Part shown: in pieces, positions 15,742 through 22,715 of the stretch
Layout: each line of letters starts with the position of its first letter
How positions within the stretch are numbered: position 1 is the stretch's first letter
Assembly (NCBI GenBank): GCA_902774365.1
Contig: CACYHX010000004.1
Coordinates: 29,066 to 93,065 of the forward strand
Length of the DNA stretch: 64,000 bases
Reading direction: 5' to 3'
Source of the DNA: an uncultured Bacteroidia bacterium
GTDB lineage: Bacteria > Bacteroidota > Bacteroidia > Bacteroidales > F082
Translations under genes and position numbers: made by a program
Notes under the pieces: model-generated
Told to the model about the DNA's origin: nothing
What the model saw: the letters and a program-made list of their open reading frames with translations, nothing else
Databases searched by the model: none

Positions 15742-17243
15742 CACAAACGGCAAACCTCCACCCCATCCAAATATACCAATTCAAAGGCTTTGATATGGAT
15801 GCCTTTGTTGATATGTACTTATATGCTATTACTCCACACGAAACCATAAATGAAGATACTATATCCGTATTCAGAGCAGCGAAAACCAAGATGAGTGGGG
15901 CGAAGCGTGGCGCAAAGTCAAGGTCAGTTATTGAAAACAAATGCCGATACTTGCAAGATGCCATTATCCGTATGGCGAACAGAAAGCAAGATGATAAAAC
16001 CTTTTCGCTCAACGCTGACATTCTCAAATCAGTCATAGGGAAAGAGTATAAGACAATGATAGATGTCATCGTTGAAATGAAATATATCTCGATTGGCGAT
16101 GGCAAATGGGGTAAAGGTAAACGCTATTACTATCGGCAAGGTAAATACTCTATGTTATACACATTGAACGATGTTGAAGTGTATCTAACAGAGCCGTTCA
16201 CCAACTTGAAGATTCAGGAATATAAGGAAAAGACCATTGAAAAGGTCAAAGAGCAATTTGAACTTTACACCAAGCCCGAAATCGTCAGGCAATTTGGTGA
16301 ATCATTCCTTAAATCCTATCTCACATCGCTCAACAAAATCAAAATTGAAGATGAGCAGGGGCTGAAAGAATACATAAAGACAAAGACAGCCGATAATCCA
16401 AATTCAAATCCATATTATAGATATGTTTCTATTGAATTAAAGAACAAGAATAAGTCAATTTATAGAATTGATGATAGTCATAGGATTTACCACATTCTCA
16501 CTAACCTTGACAGAAACATTAAACAATATCTCAATATAGACTTATCGATAGATTGTAAAAATAGCCATCCATTATTATTTAATTATTTCATTTTTAATAA
16601 ATTAAATATTTCTTGTTCTCAATCTTTTACTATTTCATCCTTTATTCATTCTATCGATAATCCATCCTTCCATAATGATGGGAAAAATCTTCGTAATTTA
16701 CTAATATCCAATAATATAGAAATTGAACAAGTTGCAAAAATGAAGGATGATGAACTTGAATACATCTACAAGACCTCCAAAGGGCTGTTATGGGATGAGA
16801 TTTGCGAAGCCCATCCCGAATTGGATAGGAAGGAGGTCAAGGTGGCAATGTTTCAGGCGGTTTTCTACTCTCATTCACCAATAGCAGACAGATGGAACGC
16901 CTATGCAAGAGAGTTCAAAAGCCAATATCCTTCGGTATATAAGTTGATAGGCGATTGGAAAAGGAAGAAAACGAGCGAAGCGGTCAAGAATTATATGGCT
17001 GAGCATCATTTACCCATTGACAAAGGCTCTGCATCGCTCAGCGTGGCAATGATGGCGTTGGAAGCCGACATTTTCACCAACATTCTAAAACGGCTTTACT
17101 CAAAAAGGTGGAACGCCCTCCACATTCACGATTGCATCATCATTCCCAAGACCACCAACAAGAATCAGCCTACAAGGGATGAGGTCGTTGAGATTATGCG
17201 GGATATTTATCGCTCGTTTGGACTTGCGCCAACATTCGATTAG
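15738..17243 (+). CDS. Family-A-polymerase-like palm protein of the element (replication protein?)
   Basis: The 501-residue protein has an N-terminal region (about 60-150) that looks like a winged-helix Rep or initiator domain. The C-terminal half contains, in order, candidates for family-A polymerase motifs. Motif A is SIDCKNSHPLL (Asp272). Motif B is R364-x3-K368-x3-F372 with Phe376-Tyr377. A LEAD segment follows near 441, and motif C is LHIHDCIIIP (His464-Asp465). No exonuclease domain is present. The arrangement matches the catalytic palm and O-helix of Pol I-like enzymes; similarity to single-subunit RNA polymerases is also possible. The gene overlaps int by four bases. Polymerase activity is inference. 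Third positions and the region 16430-16740 are especially AT-rich. Confidence 0.55.
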   Translation: MTQTANLHPIQIYQFKGFDMDAFVDMYLYAITPHETINEDTISVFRAAKTKMSGAKRGAKSRSVIENKCRYLQDAIIRMANRKQDDKTFSLNADILKSVIGKEYKTMIDVIVEMKYISIGDGKWGKGKRYYYRQGKYSMLYTLNDVEVYLTEPFTNLKIQEYKEKTIEKVKEQFELYTKPEIVRQFGESFLKSYLTSLNKIKIEDEQGLKEYIKTKTADNPNSNPYYRYVSIELKNKNKSIYRIDDSHRIYHILTNLDRNIKQYLNIDLSIDCKNSHPLLFNYFIFNKLNISCSQSFTISSFIHSIDNPSFHNDGKNLRNLLISNNIEIEQVAKMKDDELEYIYKTSKGLLWDEICEAHPELDRKEVKVAMFQAVFYSHSPIADRWNAYAREFKSQYPSVYKLIGDWKRKKTSEAVKNYMAEHHLPIDKGSASLSVAMMALEADIFTNILKRLYSKRWNALHIHDCIIIPKTTNKNQPTRDEVVEIMRDIYRSFGLAPTFD

Positions 17244-17258
17244 TATTCCATGGCACTT

Positions 17259-17353
17259 ATTCAAATAATAGTTGTATTCAAATAAATCTGCAAAGCCCCT
17301 GAATACGATTTTTGTTTTGTATTCAATTTTTTCTTTGATTTATTTGCATACAA
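17259..17353. repeat. Inverted and direct TATTCAAATAA-type repeats (candidate resolvase site or origin)
   Basis: TTGTATTCAAATAAATC (17272-17288) and GATTTATTTGCATACAA (17337-17353) are inverted copies with one mismatch in 17. Related half-copies occur near 17259 (TTATTCAAATAAT) and 17319 (TGTATTCAATT). The array fills the gap before the serine recombinase gene, where resolvases usually have their res site. It also lies just after the polymerase-like gene, so an origin is an alternative. Confidence 0.6.
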
Positions 17354-17376
17354 TTCAAAAAAAAGTATTATCTTTG
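17343..17376 (+). promoter_or_regulatory. Promoter of the serine recombinase gene
   Basis: TTTG (17343-17346) and TATCTTTG (17369-17376) are separated by 22 bp. The -33 box overlaps the right arm of the inverted repeat, so a protein bound there could repress the gene. Confidence 0.65.
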
Positions 17377-17399
17377 CAGTGTCAAATCATCAAACAACA

Positions 17400-18029
17400 A
17401 TGAAAGCAGTAATCTACGCCCGTGTTAGTAGCACAACAGATAGACAGAACACCGAAAGACAAGTTGCAGACCTGAAAGAATATGCAACATACGCCAAAAT
17501 GGAAGTGGTCAAGGTCTTTGAAGAAAAGATTAGTGGAGCAAAGAAAAACGCTGAGCGACCCGTCCTTCAGCAAGCTTTGGACTACTGCAAGGTTGAGAAA
17601 ATAGATATGTTATTGGTGTCAGAATTGAGCCGATTGGGAAGAAATTCCTTTGAGGTGTTGGAAACTATTAAGGGCTTGGTCGATGCCAAAATCAACCTGT
17701 ATATGCAGAAGGAAAAACTGACTTTGCTCGATGATAATGGCGAGCCTTCCATCTTCGCCCCTATTATGTTGGCAACGCTCAGCACCTGTGCGCAACTTGA
17801 ACGAGAGAATATCAAATTCCGTCTGAATAGTGGAAGGCAACAATACATTGCCAAAGGCGGCAAACTTGGTCGAAAAGAAGGTTCTATCAAGACCAAAGAA
17901 CAAAAGAAAGAAGAATATGGCGAGGTTATCAGTCTATTGAAAAAGGGCTATTCTATCCGCAACGTGGCCAAACTTTGCAATGTATCAAATTCGACCGTTC
18001 AACGGTTGAAGAAAGACTTTCAACTATGA
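17400..18029 (+). CDS. Serine recombinase (resolvase/invertase family)
   Basis: The 209-residue protein starts MKAVIYARVSS. A GTG seven codons upstream is in frame but lies at the predicted transcription start, so ATG 17400 is preferred. The catalytic domain (about 1-140) has the nucleophile Ser10 in YARVS and the SELSRLGRN motif; a short C-terminal helix-turn-helix follows (GYSIRNVAKLCNVSNSTVQRL). Length fits small resolvases, not large integrases. It probably resolves dimers or inverts DNA at the repeats just upstream, or acts as a second recombination module of the element; this is inference. A terminator follows directly. Confidence 0.9.
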   Translation: MKAVIYARVSSTTDRQNTERQVADLKEYATYAKMEVVKVFEEKISGAKKNAERPVLQQALDYCKVEKIDMLLVSELSRLGRNSFEVLETIKGLVDAKINLYMQKEKLTLLDDNGEPSIFAPIMLATLSTCAQLERENIKFRLNSGRQQYIAKGGKLGRKEGSIKTKEQKKEEYGEVISLLKKGYSIRNVAKLCNVSNSTVQRLKKDFQL

Positions 18030-18037
18030 TAACAAAG

Positions 18038-18058
18038 GGAGGTGCAAGCCTCCTTTTT
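18038..18058 (+). terminator. Terminator after the serine recombinase
   Basis: GGAGG-TGCAAG-CCTCC hairpin followed by a T run, nine bases after the stop codon. Confidence 0.75.
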
Positions 18059-18076
18059 TATTTTTTTTATTTTTTC

Positions 18077-18105
18077 TTGCACAATCCAAATTCTTCCTAT
18101 ATTTG
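18077..18105 (+). promoter_or_regulatory. Promoter upstream of a long untranslated stretch
   Basis: TTG (18077-18079) and TATATTTG (18098-18105) with 18 bp between. The next gene starts only at 18429, giving a leader of over 300 nt or a separate small RNA. Confidence 0.55.
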
Positions 18106-18111
18106 CATTGC

Positions 18112-18428
18112 CAAACCGAGAGAAAACGGATTGGTGAAGAAAGCGCATTTTCGCTTTATTCCATTCGGTGAAACTTGGACAATTTTACTATAAGGATTGG
18201 AATAAAGGAAGATGATGGCTTCCATCGGTTTGTAATCGTTTTAATACACGATACATCCCTGTGGAGCAATCATTTAACTTTATTTTGTTCTTATAGGGGT
18301 GTCCAAGCCCATCACCGACAAGATAGGGCAAAGATGAATGGCTCCACTTTCTTCATTTGTCAAGCGTATTCCCATTTGAGCCATTAAGGACAAAATGAAG
18401 AACTAAGTTCAACTAAACCTAACACCCC
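18112..18428 (+). other. Apparently transcribed non-coding stretch before the lipoprotein gene
   Basis: No convincing reading frame. Small hairpins are visible, for example AAAGCG/CGCTTT near 18140 and GGAAG/CTTCC near 18210. It could be a long 5' leader or a small RNA; no known riboswitch was recognised. Confidence 0.35.
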
Positions 18429-18881
18429 ATGAAAAGATTAAAGTATGCAGTGATACTCCTGCTTGGTTTGAGTATGGCAACAATGATGACTTCCTGCAAC
18501 AAAGAAAGCAGTTATAAAGACAAGATTGTTGGTGTATGGCAGACGACAAAAGAAACAATTTACACATACGACTTATCGGGAAGTCTTATTAATGAGAGTT
18601 CGTATGACGATTATTCAGAAGACGAGAATTATAGATGGGAGTTCTTTTCTGAAGGCCTTGTCAAAACGTCAGGTGAGATTTGGCACAAAACTAATTCTAA
18701 AGACTATTTTATTTCTTATGTAATTGACGGAAACCGACTTATCTTTTCTCTTATTGGAGACACGGAAGAATATACAATTCTAGAATTAACAAATTCAACA
18801 ATGGAATGGGAACAGGAATATGTGAGCTCTTATTCCAATTGCAAATATGTTTACAGATATGAATTCAAGAAAGTGAAATAG
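18429..18881 (+). CDS. Small lipoprotein with lipocalin-like body, element cargo
   Basis: The 150-residue protein has a lipoprotein signal peptide with a lipobox ending TSC (Cys23). A domain of about 120 residues begins KIVGVWQTTKETIY and has a WEFF/LTNSTMEWEQEY pattern, like the lipocalin-like lipoproteins common in Bacteroidota. It is probably exported and lipid-anchored. Its place in the element is as a cargo or fitness gene; function unknown. A strong terminator follows. Confidence 0.7.
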   Translation: MKRLKYAVILLLGLSMATMMTSCNKESSYKDKIVGVWQTTKETIYTYDLSGSLINESSYDDYSEDENYRWEFFSEGLVKTSGEIWHKTNSKDYFISYVIDGNRLIFSLIGDTEEYTILELTNSTMEWEQEYVSSYSNCKYVYRYEFKKVK

Positions 18882-18911
18882 ACAAACGCTATCGAAAGAC
18901 TGATAATAAGG

Positions 18912-18946
18912 AAACGCCCATTTGCATTTTGCATTTGGGCGTTTTT
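18912..18946 (+). terminator. Terminator after the lipoprotein gene
   Basis: AAACGCCCA and TGGGCGTTT arms with additional TTGCA/TGCA pairing, ending in T residues, 31 bp beyond the stop. Confidence 0.75.
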
Positions 18947-19367
18947 GCTATGCTGCATTGGATTGAATGATGAAAAATTTTCGTCAAACAATGGGGGTTG
19001 AAGGGGGAAATTTAGCAGTCCCTACAACTCCCAAGTCGGATAACGCAGAAATGAAAGTTGAAAAACACCCTGCCTCTCACACGGCCAACGGTTATATACG
19101 GCACTTTGGCCGCTTAGCGATGGCATGGAAATCCAAATCAAAATCAGTTATCCATGCTTCTATATTAAATTGAATTTCAATTATTTAAGCACTCCTTCAG
19201 TATAACAATACGGTCAAATAACACAAACTAATTTACTATCACATTTTTGGTAGAGAAAATGAATACAAATAAGATGGTGTTGTTTGAAAAAGAATTTCGT
19301 ATTTTTGCAGTCGCTAACAAGAACGAGCCTTTATGCTTAAACAAAAACTTAAACAAAGGAATTGACT
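18947..19367 (+). other. Right-end non-coding region of the element
   Basis: No supported gene; a 68-codon frame at 18967 lacks a recognisable family or ribosome site. A TATTTTTG -7-like box lies at about 19302-19309, upstream of the mini-ORF. An AAACTTAAAC box is at 19345-19354, and a partial GCTTAAAC just before it. Confidence 0.4.
19345..19354 (+). repeat. AAACTTAAAC box near the right end
   Basis: Exact match, in the same orientation, to the two boxes at the left end (14333, 14365). Confidence 0.55.
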
Positions 19368-19448
19368 ATGAATAAAATAATTGAAAATAAGATATTTACA
19401 TCGATATCCTTAAACTATCTGATGGAATTTGGAGGCAAAAAAGAATAA
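19368..19448 (+). CDS. 26-codon reading frame fused to a copy of the prfB tail (attR)
   Basis: An ATG preceded by AAAGGAA opens a 26-codon frame that ends YLMEFGGKKE and stop, exactly the last ten residues of RF2 in the correct frame. Outside the 21-bp core, the codons for Y, L and E differ synonymously from the prfB copy. It may be a real small gene, or a relic of a former host's prfB 3' end carried as the element's attachment site. Expression is unknown. Confidence 0.4.
   Translation: MNKIIENKIFTSISLNYLMEFGGKKE
19428..19448 (+). repeat. Right attachment core (attR)
   Basis: Identical over 21 bp to 14273-14293. Sequence from 19449 onward is presumably the original chromosomal sequence downstream of prfB. 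Confidence 0.85.
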
Positions 19449-19512
19449 AACTGGCATAATTATTGCAAATAAAAATTTATCACCAGATCACTAACATTAA
19501 ACTTTTCAAATA

Positions 19513-19935
19513 ATGAAAAAGCTTATTCTCGCTTTCATTGCCATCGTTAGCTTTGGCTTTTCCACGGCAATGGCACAAAACACCAACACCAATCCAGCCA
19601 TCACACAGTTTGTGACGCAGCATTTCCCCAACGCCACCGTTCAGATGGTGATGCCTGACGAAGACGACATCGACGTCGTGTTGAACGACTACACCAAAAT
19701 CGAGTTCCGTCTCAACAACGAATGGAAGAAAGTCGACTGTGAGCACTCCACGACCTTTACTGCCGTGCCTGCCACAATCGTCCCCGAGCAAATCACAGCC
19801 TACGTGAACGCCAATTTCCCTGGCGCCATCATCAAAAAACTGGAAAAGAAATTCAGAGGTTGGGAGATTGAGCTGAACAACGGCCTTGAACTGAAGTTCA
19901 ACAGCAATTTCAAAGTAATGGAAATCGACGACTAA
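19513..19935 (+). CDS. Secreted PepSY-like protein (putative beta-lactamase-inhibitor-like fold)
   Basis: The 140-residue protein has a signal peptide ending near TAMAQ and two similar halves. Each has an I-x-Q-FV/YV-x-x-xFP-x-A motif (about 30-45 and 94-109), typical of the PepSY-like family of periplasmic proteins in Bacteroidota. Function is unknown; members are thought to bind or inhibit other proteins. The next gene, 12 bp downstream, is a paralogue, indicating a local duplication in one operon. Confidence 0.75.
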   Translation: MKKLILAFIAIVSFGFSTAMAQNTNTNPAITQFVTQHFPNATVQMVMPDEDDIDVVLNDYTKIEFRLNNEWKKVDCEHSTTFTAVPATIVPEQITAYVNANFPGAIIKKLEKKFRGWEIELNNGLELKFNSNFKVMEIDD

Positions 19936-19947
19936 TCAGAAGCGACC

Positions 19948-20379
19948 ATGAAAAAAGTTATCATCGTAGCCCTTTTTATCGGCTTCGCCCTGACCAACAC
20001 GTCATGCAATAGTGACAAGAAAGCACAAGCCATCAACGAATTTGTAAGAGCTTACTTCCCTGACACCGAAGTCATTGCCAACATCAAAGACGGCCTCGAT
20101 TGCGACGTCACCCTCAGCGACTACACCCAAATCGGGTTCGATGGCAACCTGTTCGGCAAAATCGAATGGGACGAGGTGGACTGCCGTCACGCTTCGCTTT
20201 CCACGGCTGTGCCCGCCGCATTGGTTCCTGTCGAAATCAGCAACTATGTGAGCCGCATCCACGGAAGCCAAACCATCACGAAAATCTCTAAGGACAACCG
20301 TGGTTGGGACATCGAGCTGAGCAACGGCATCGAAATCGAGTTCGACAAAAGATACAACGTCGTTGATTTCGACGATTGA
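19948..20379 (+). CDS. PepSY-like lipoprotein, paralogue of the preceding gene
   Basis: The 143-residue protein shares with its neighbour the layout INEFVRAYFPDTEV..., EVDCRHASLSTAVPAALVP and a C-terminal GWDIELSNGIEIEF segment. Its signal peptide ends in a lipobox-like NTSC (Cys20), so it is probably lipid-anchored while its partner is soluble. A terminator follows 20 bp downstream. Confidence 0.75.
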   Translation: MKKVIIVALFIGFALTNTSCNSDKKAQAINEFVRAYFPDTEVIANIKDGLDCDVTLSDYTQIGFDGNLFGKIEWDEVDCRHASLSTAVPAALVPVEISNYVSRIHGSQTITKISKDNRGWDIELSNGIEIEFDKRYNVVDFDD

Positions 20380-20399
20380 TTCTTTTCACGCACCAAGTC

Positions 20400-20432
20400 A
20401 AACGGTCTGGAGTTTTTCAGGCCGTTTTTTTG
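20400..20432 (+). terminator. Terminator after the PepSY-like pair
   Basis: AAACGGTCTG / CAGGCCGTTT hairpin (one G-T pair) with a T run. Confidence 0.75.
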
Positions 20433-20475
20433 TTTTATTTTGGGCCCGACAATGTATTTTGTCTTTCAAAAACTG

Positions 20476-20483
20476 TAATTTTG
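20476..20483 (+). promoter_or_regulatory. Putative -7 element of cstA
   Basis: TAATTTTG lies 21 bp before the ATG. A TTTG 14 bp upstream is rather close for a -33 box. Confidence 0.4.
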
Positions 20484-20504
20484 CGCCATTAAACAAACCA
20501 ATCT

Positions 20505-21959
20505 ATGATTACTTTTTTCATCGCCTTGGCCGTACTCGTCATCGGCTATTTCATTTACGGAAAATTCGTTGAGAAGGTATTCGGCATCGACCCGCAGCGC
20601 GCCACGCCTGCCACCACCATGGCCGATGGCGTCGACTATGTGCCGATGAAGCCATGGCGCATCTATCTGATTCAGTTCCTCAACATCGCTGGTGTGGGTC
20701 CCATCATCGGAGCCATTATGGGTGCGCAGTTCGGCACGGCTTCCTTCCTGTGGATTGTGTTGGGCAGCATCTTCGCTGGTGCCGTCCACGACTACCTCGC
20801 GGGCATGATTTCTTTGCGCGACAAAGGCTGCAGTTTGCCCGAAATCCACGGCACCTACTTGGGTAACGGCGCCAAACAAATCATGCGTGCCTTCACCATC
20901 ATCCTCATGATTTTGGTTGGCGTGGTATTTGTCAACACGCCTGCCACCCTTTTGAATGCCAACTTCACACAAGGCTGGAATCCCTACATCTGGATTATCA
21001 TTATCTTAGCTTATTACCTGATTGCCACACTCTTACCTATTGACAAACTCATCGGCAAGATCTATCCTATTTTCGGCATCTTGCTCTTGGGTATGGCCGT
21101 AGCCATTTTTGTGGCTTTCCTCATCTATAAGCCCGAGATTCCAGAATTATGGAGCGGCATGCAGAACCGTCATCCCGACGCAGCCAACAACCCCATCTTC
21201 CCGATGATGTTCATCAGCATCGCCTGCGGTGCCATCTCGGGTTTCCATGCCACGCAGTCGCCACTGATGGCCCGTTGCATGGTCAATGAGAAACAAGGCC
21301 GTCCCATCTTCTACGGTGCCATGATTACCGAAGGCGTCGTGGCTTTGATTTGGGCTGCCGCCGCCGCCTATTTCTTTGGTCCCGACAGCGTGGTGGATGT
21401 CACCGGAAAGAGCGGTGCCGCCATTGTGGGTGTTATCGCCAACACCTGGTTCACGCCCATTATCGCGACCATCACCATCTTGGGTGTCATCTCGGCTGCC
21501 GTCACTTCGGGTGACACAGCGCTGCGCTCAGCCCGACTCATCATCGCCGACTTCATGCACTTCGACCAAAAGCCCATCAAGAACCGCCTGATCGTCGCTA
21601 TTCCCATGTTTGCGGTCACGGCAGCCATCTTGGTCTACAGCATCTCTGACGCCAAAGGCTTCCAAGTCATCTGGCGTTACTTCGCCTGGGCCAACCAAGT
21701 GCTGGCGACAGTGACACTTTGGGCTATCTCAGTCTATCTGGTAAAGAACAAAGGTAAAATGTGGTATCTCATCACCCTCATCCCTGCCCTCTTCATGACC
21801 ATGGTGACGGGATGTTTCCTCTTCGTAGCCAAGGCTGCCGACGGCGGTCTGGGGTCAATGTTGCCAACGGCAGTGGGTTATGGCATCGGTGCCGCCATCA
21901 CGGTATTGGGGTTGGTGTTGTTCCTGATGTTTCTAAAGAAAAACAAGGCGAAAGCATAG
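20505..21959 (+). CDS. cstA: Carbon starvation protein CstA-type peptide/pyruvate transporter
   Basis: The 484-residue polytopic membrane protein has about a dozen hydrophobic segments and conserved CstA stretches: GVDYVPMKPWRIYLIQFLNIAGVGPIIGAIMG is only partly quoted here by its core NIAGVGPIIGA (residues 63-73), with FHATQSPLMARC near 246. CstA proteins take up peptides or pyruvate during carbon limitation. Length matches short CstA forms in Bacteroidota. It is monocistronic. The final codons and the TAG stop lie inside a family-2 palindromic repeat (from 21948), so the C-terminus was probably reset by the repeat insertion. Confidence 0.88.
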   Translation: MITFFIALAVLVIGYFIYGKFVEKVFGIDPQRATPATTMADGVDYVPMKPWRIYLIQFLNIAGVGPIIGAIMGAQFGTASFLWIVLGSIFAGAVHDYLAGMISLRDKGCSLPEIHGTYLGNGAKQIMRAFTIILMILVGVVFVNTPATLLNANFTQGWNPYIWIIIILAYYLIATLLPIDKLIGKIYPIFGILLLGMAVAIFVAFLIYKPEIPELWSGMQNRHPDAANNPIFPMMFISIACGAISGFHATQSPLMARCMVNEKQGRPIFYGAMITEGVVALIWAAAAAYFFGPDSVVDVTGKSGAAIVGVIANTWFTPIIATITILGVISAAVTSGDTALRSARLIIADFMHFDQKPIKNRLIVAIPMFAVTAAILVYSISDAKGFQVIWRYFAWANQVLATVTLWAISVYLVKNKGKMWYLITLIPALFMTMVTGCFLFVAKAADGGLGSMLPTAVGYGIGAAITVLGLVLFLMFLKKNKAKA

Positions 21960-22045
21960 ATACGCTCACCTTTCTGCCCATAGATACACTCGGCTAACGC
22001 CTCGGTATGACATGGGCAAAAAGGTTCGACATGACATACCTTCGC
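21948..22045. repeat. Nested palindromic repeat, family 2, at the end of cstA
   Basis: Outer arms start GCGAA and end TTCGC around ATAGATACGCTC...GACATGACAT. The inner unit (21976-22017) has GCCC/GGGC arms around ATAGATACACTC...CGGTATGACAT. The repeat covers the cstA stop codon. Confidence 0.75.
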
Positions 22046-22051
22046 AAAAAC

Positions 22052-22084
22052 AAATGCCCGACTGGAACTTCCAATCGGGCATTT
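22052..22084. terminator. Bidirectional terminator between cstA and iorB
   Basis: AAATGCCCGA and TCGGGCATTT arms with inner TGG/CCA pairing, between convergent genes. Confidence 0.8.
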
Positions 22085-22092
22085 TCGTTTTT

Positions 22093-22120
22093 GGAGACGC
22101 GATGAATCGCGTCTCTACAA
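22093..22120. repeat. Family-1 palindromic repeat
   Basis: GGAGACGCGAT-GA-ATCGCGTCTCTACAA, seven bases before the iorB stop codon and just beyond a terminator. Confidence 0.8.
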
Positions 22121-22126
22121 AAAATA

Positions 22127-22696
22127 TCACTTCGTCGCCTGGGCGTAACCAGCGCGAACGGCCTGGATGTTGAGGTCGACGACCTCTTGGCCTTTCTTGC
22201 CGAAGATGTGGGCGATAGCCTCTTCCACCTTCTCCATAGAGATACCGAGATAAGGCACCGTGGCGCCCAGCAGCACCATGTTGGAACGTGCCTTCAGCTG
22301 CTTGGCAATCTCGTTGGCATTGAAGGAAACCACATGTTCCAGCTTGCCCAACTCAGCGTTGATCTTCTCCATGTCAGGATAGTTGCTGATGTTGATGAAA
22401 GGGTCGTTGTTGGTGATGACCCAGCCTTCCTTGCTCAGCCAAGGCAGGTAGCGCAGGGCTTCCATAGGCTCGGATGAGAGGATGATGTCAGCATTGCCTT
22501 CAGGGATGACATCGGCGAAAATCTCATTGTCGGAGATGCGGAGGTGCGAGAACACCGAGCCGCCGCGCTGCGACATGCCGTGAATTTCGGACTGTTTCAG
22601 GTTCATGCCCATATTGAGAGCGGCATCAGAGATAATCTTGGCCACCGACACGATGCCGTCGCCACCCACGCCGCATAATACTATATCTTTTTTCAT
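22127..22696 (-). CDS. iorB: Indolepyruvate ferredoxin oxidoreductase, beta subunit
   Basis: The 189-residue pyruvate-ferredoxin-oxidoreductase gamma-type domain starts DIVLCGVGGDGIVSVAKII and contains the SEIHGMSQRGGSV motif. With IorA it converts arylpyruvates (from aromatic amino acids) and CoA to aryl-acetyl-CoA, CO2 and reduced ferredoxin; in anaerobes it may also run reductively. It lies 19 bp after iorA on the same strand. Confidence 0.9.
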   Translation of the reverse strand: MKKDIVLCGVGGDGIVSVAKIISDAALNMGMNLKQSEIHGMSQRGGSVFSHLRISDNEIFADVIPEGNADIILSSEPMEALRYLPWLSKEGWVITNNDPFINISNYPDMEKINAELGKLEHVVSFNANEIAKQLKARSNMVLLGATVPYLGISMEKVEEAIAHIFGKKGQEVVDLNIQAVRAGYAQATK

Positions 22697-22715
22697 GCTA
22701 ATCTGGATTTAAGGG

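Larger units (their letters stand above)
14273..19448 (+). mobile_element. Integrated element at the 3' end of prfB (about 5.2 kb)
   Basis: A 21-bp sequence comprising the end of prfB, starting TTTGGAGGC and ending AAAGAATAA, occurs at 14273-14293 and again at 19428-19448 with no mismatch. Extending five bases leftward plus one mismatch gives 27 bp. Between the copies are a tyrosine integrase next to the left end, a polymerase-like gene overlapping it, a serine recombinase and a lipoprotein, all on the plus strand and AT-richer than the flanks. AAACTTAAAC boxes near both ends resemble arm-type integrase sites. No conjugation, mobilisation or capsid genes were recognised. Boundaries follow from the core repeats; excision is not demonstrated. 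Confidence 0.85.

Noticed and set aside
17379-17399. GTG start for the serine recombinase
   Set aside because: It lies two bases after the -7 box, at or before the likely transcription start. ATG 17400 begins directly with the conserved catalytic-domain strand.
18967-19173. 68-codon frame in the right part of the element
   Set aside because: No ribosome site, no hydrophobic or motif pattern, and biased low-complexity content; kept only as non-coding.
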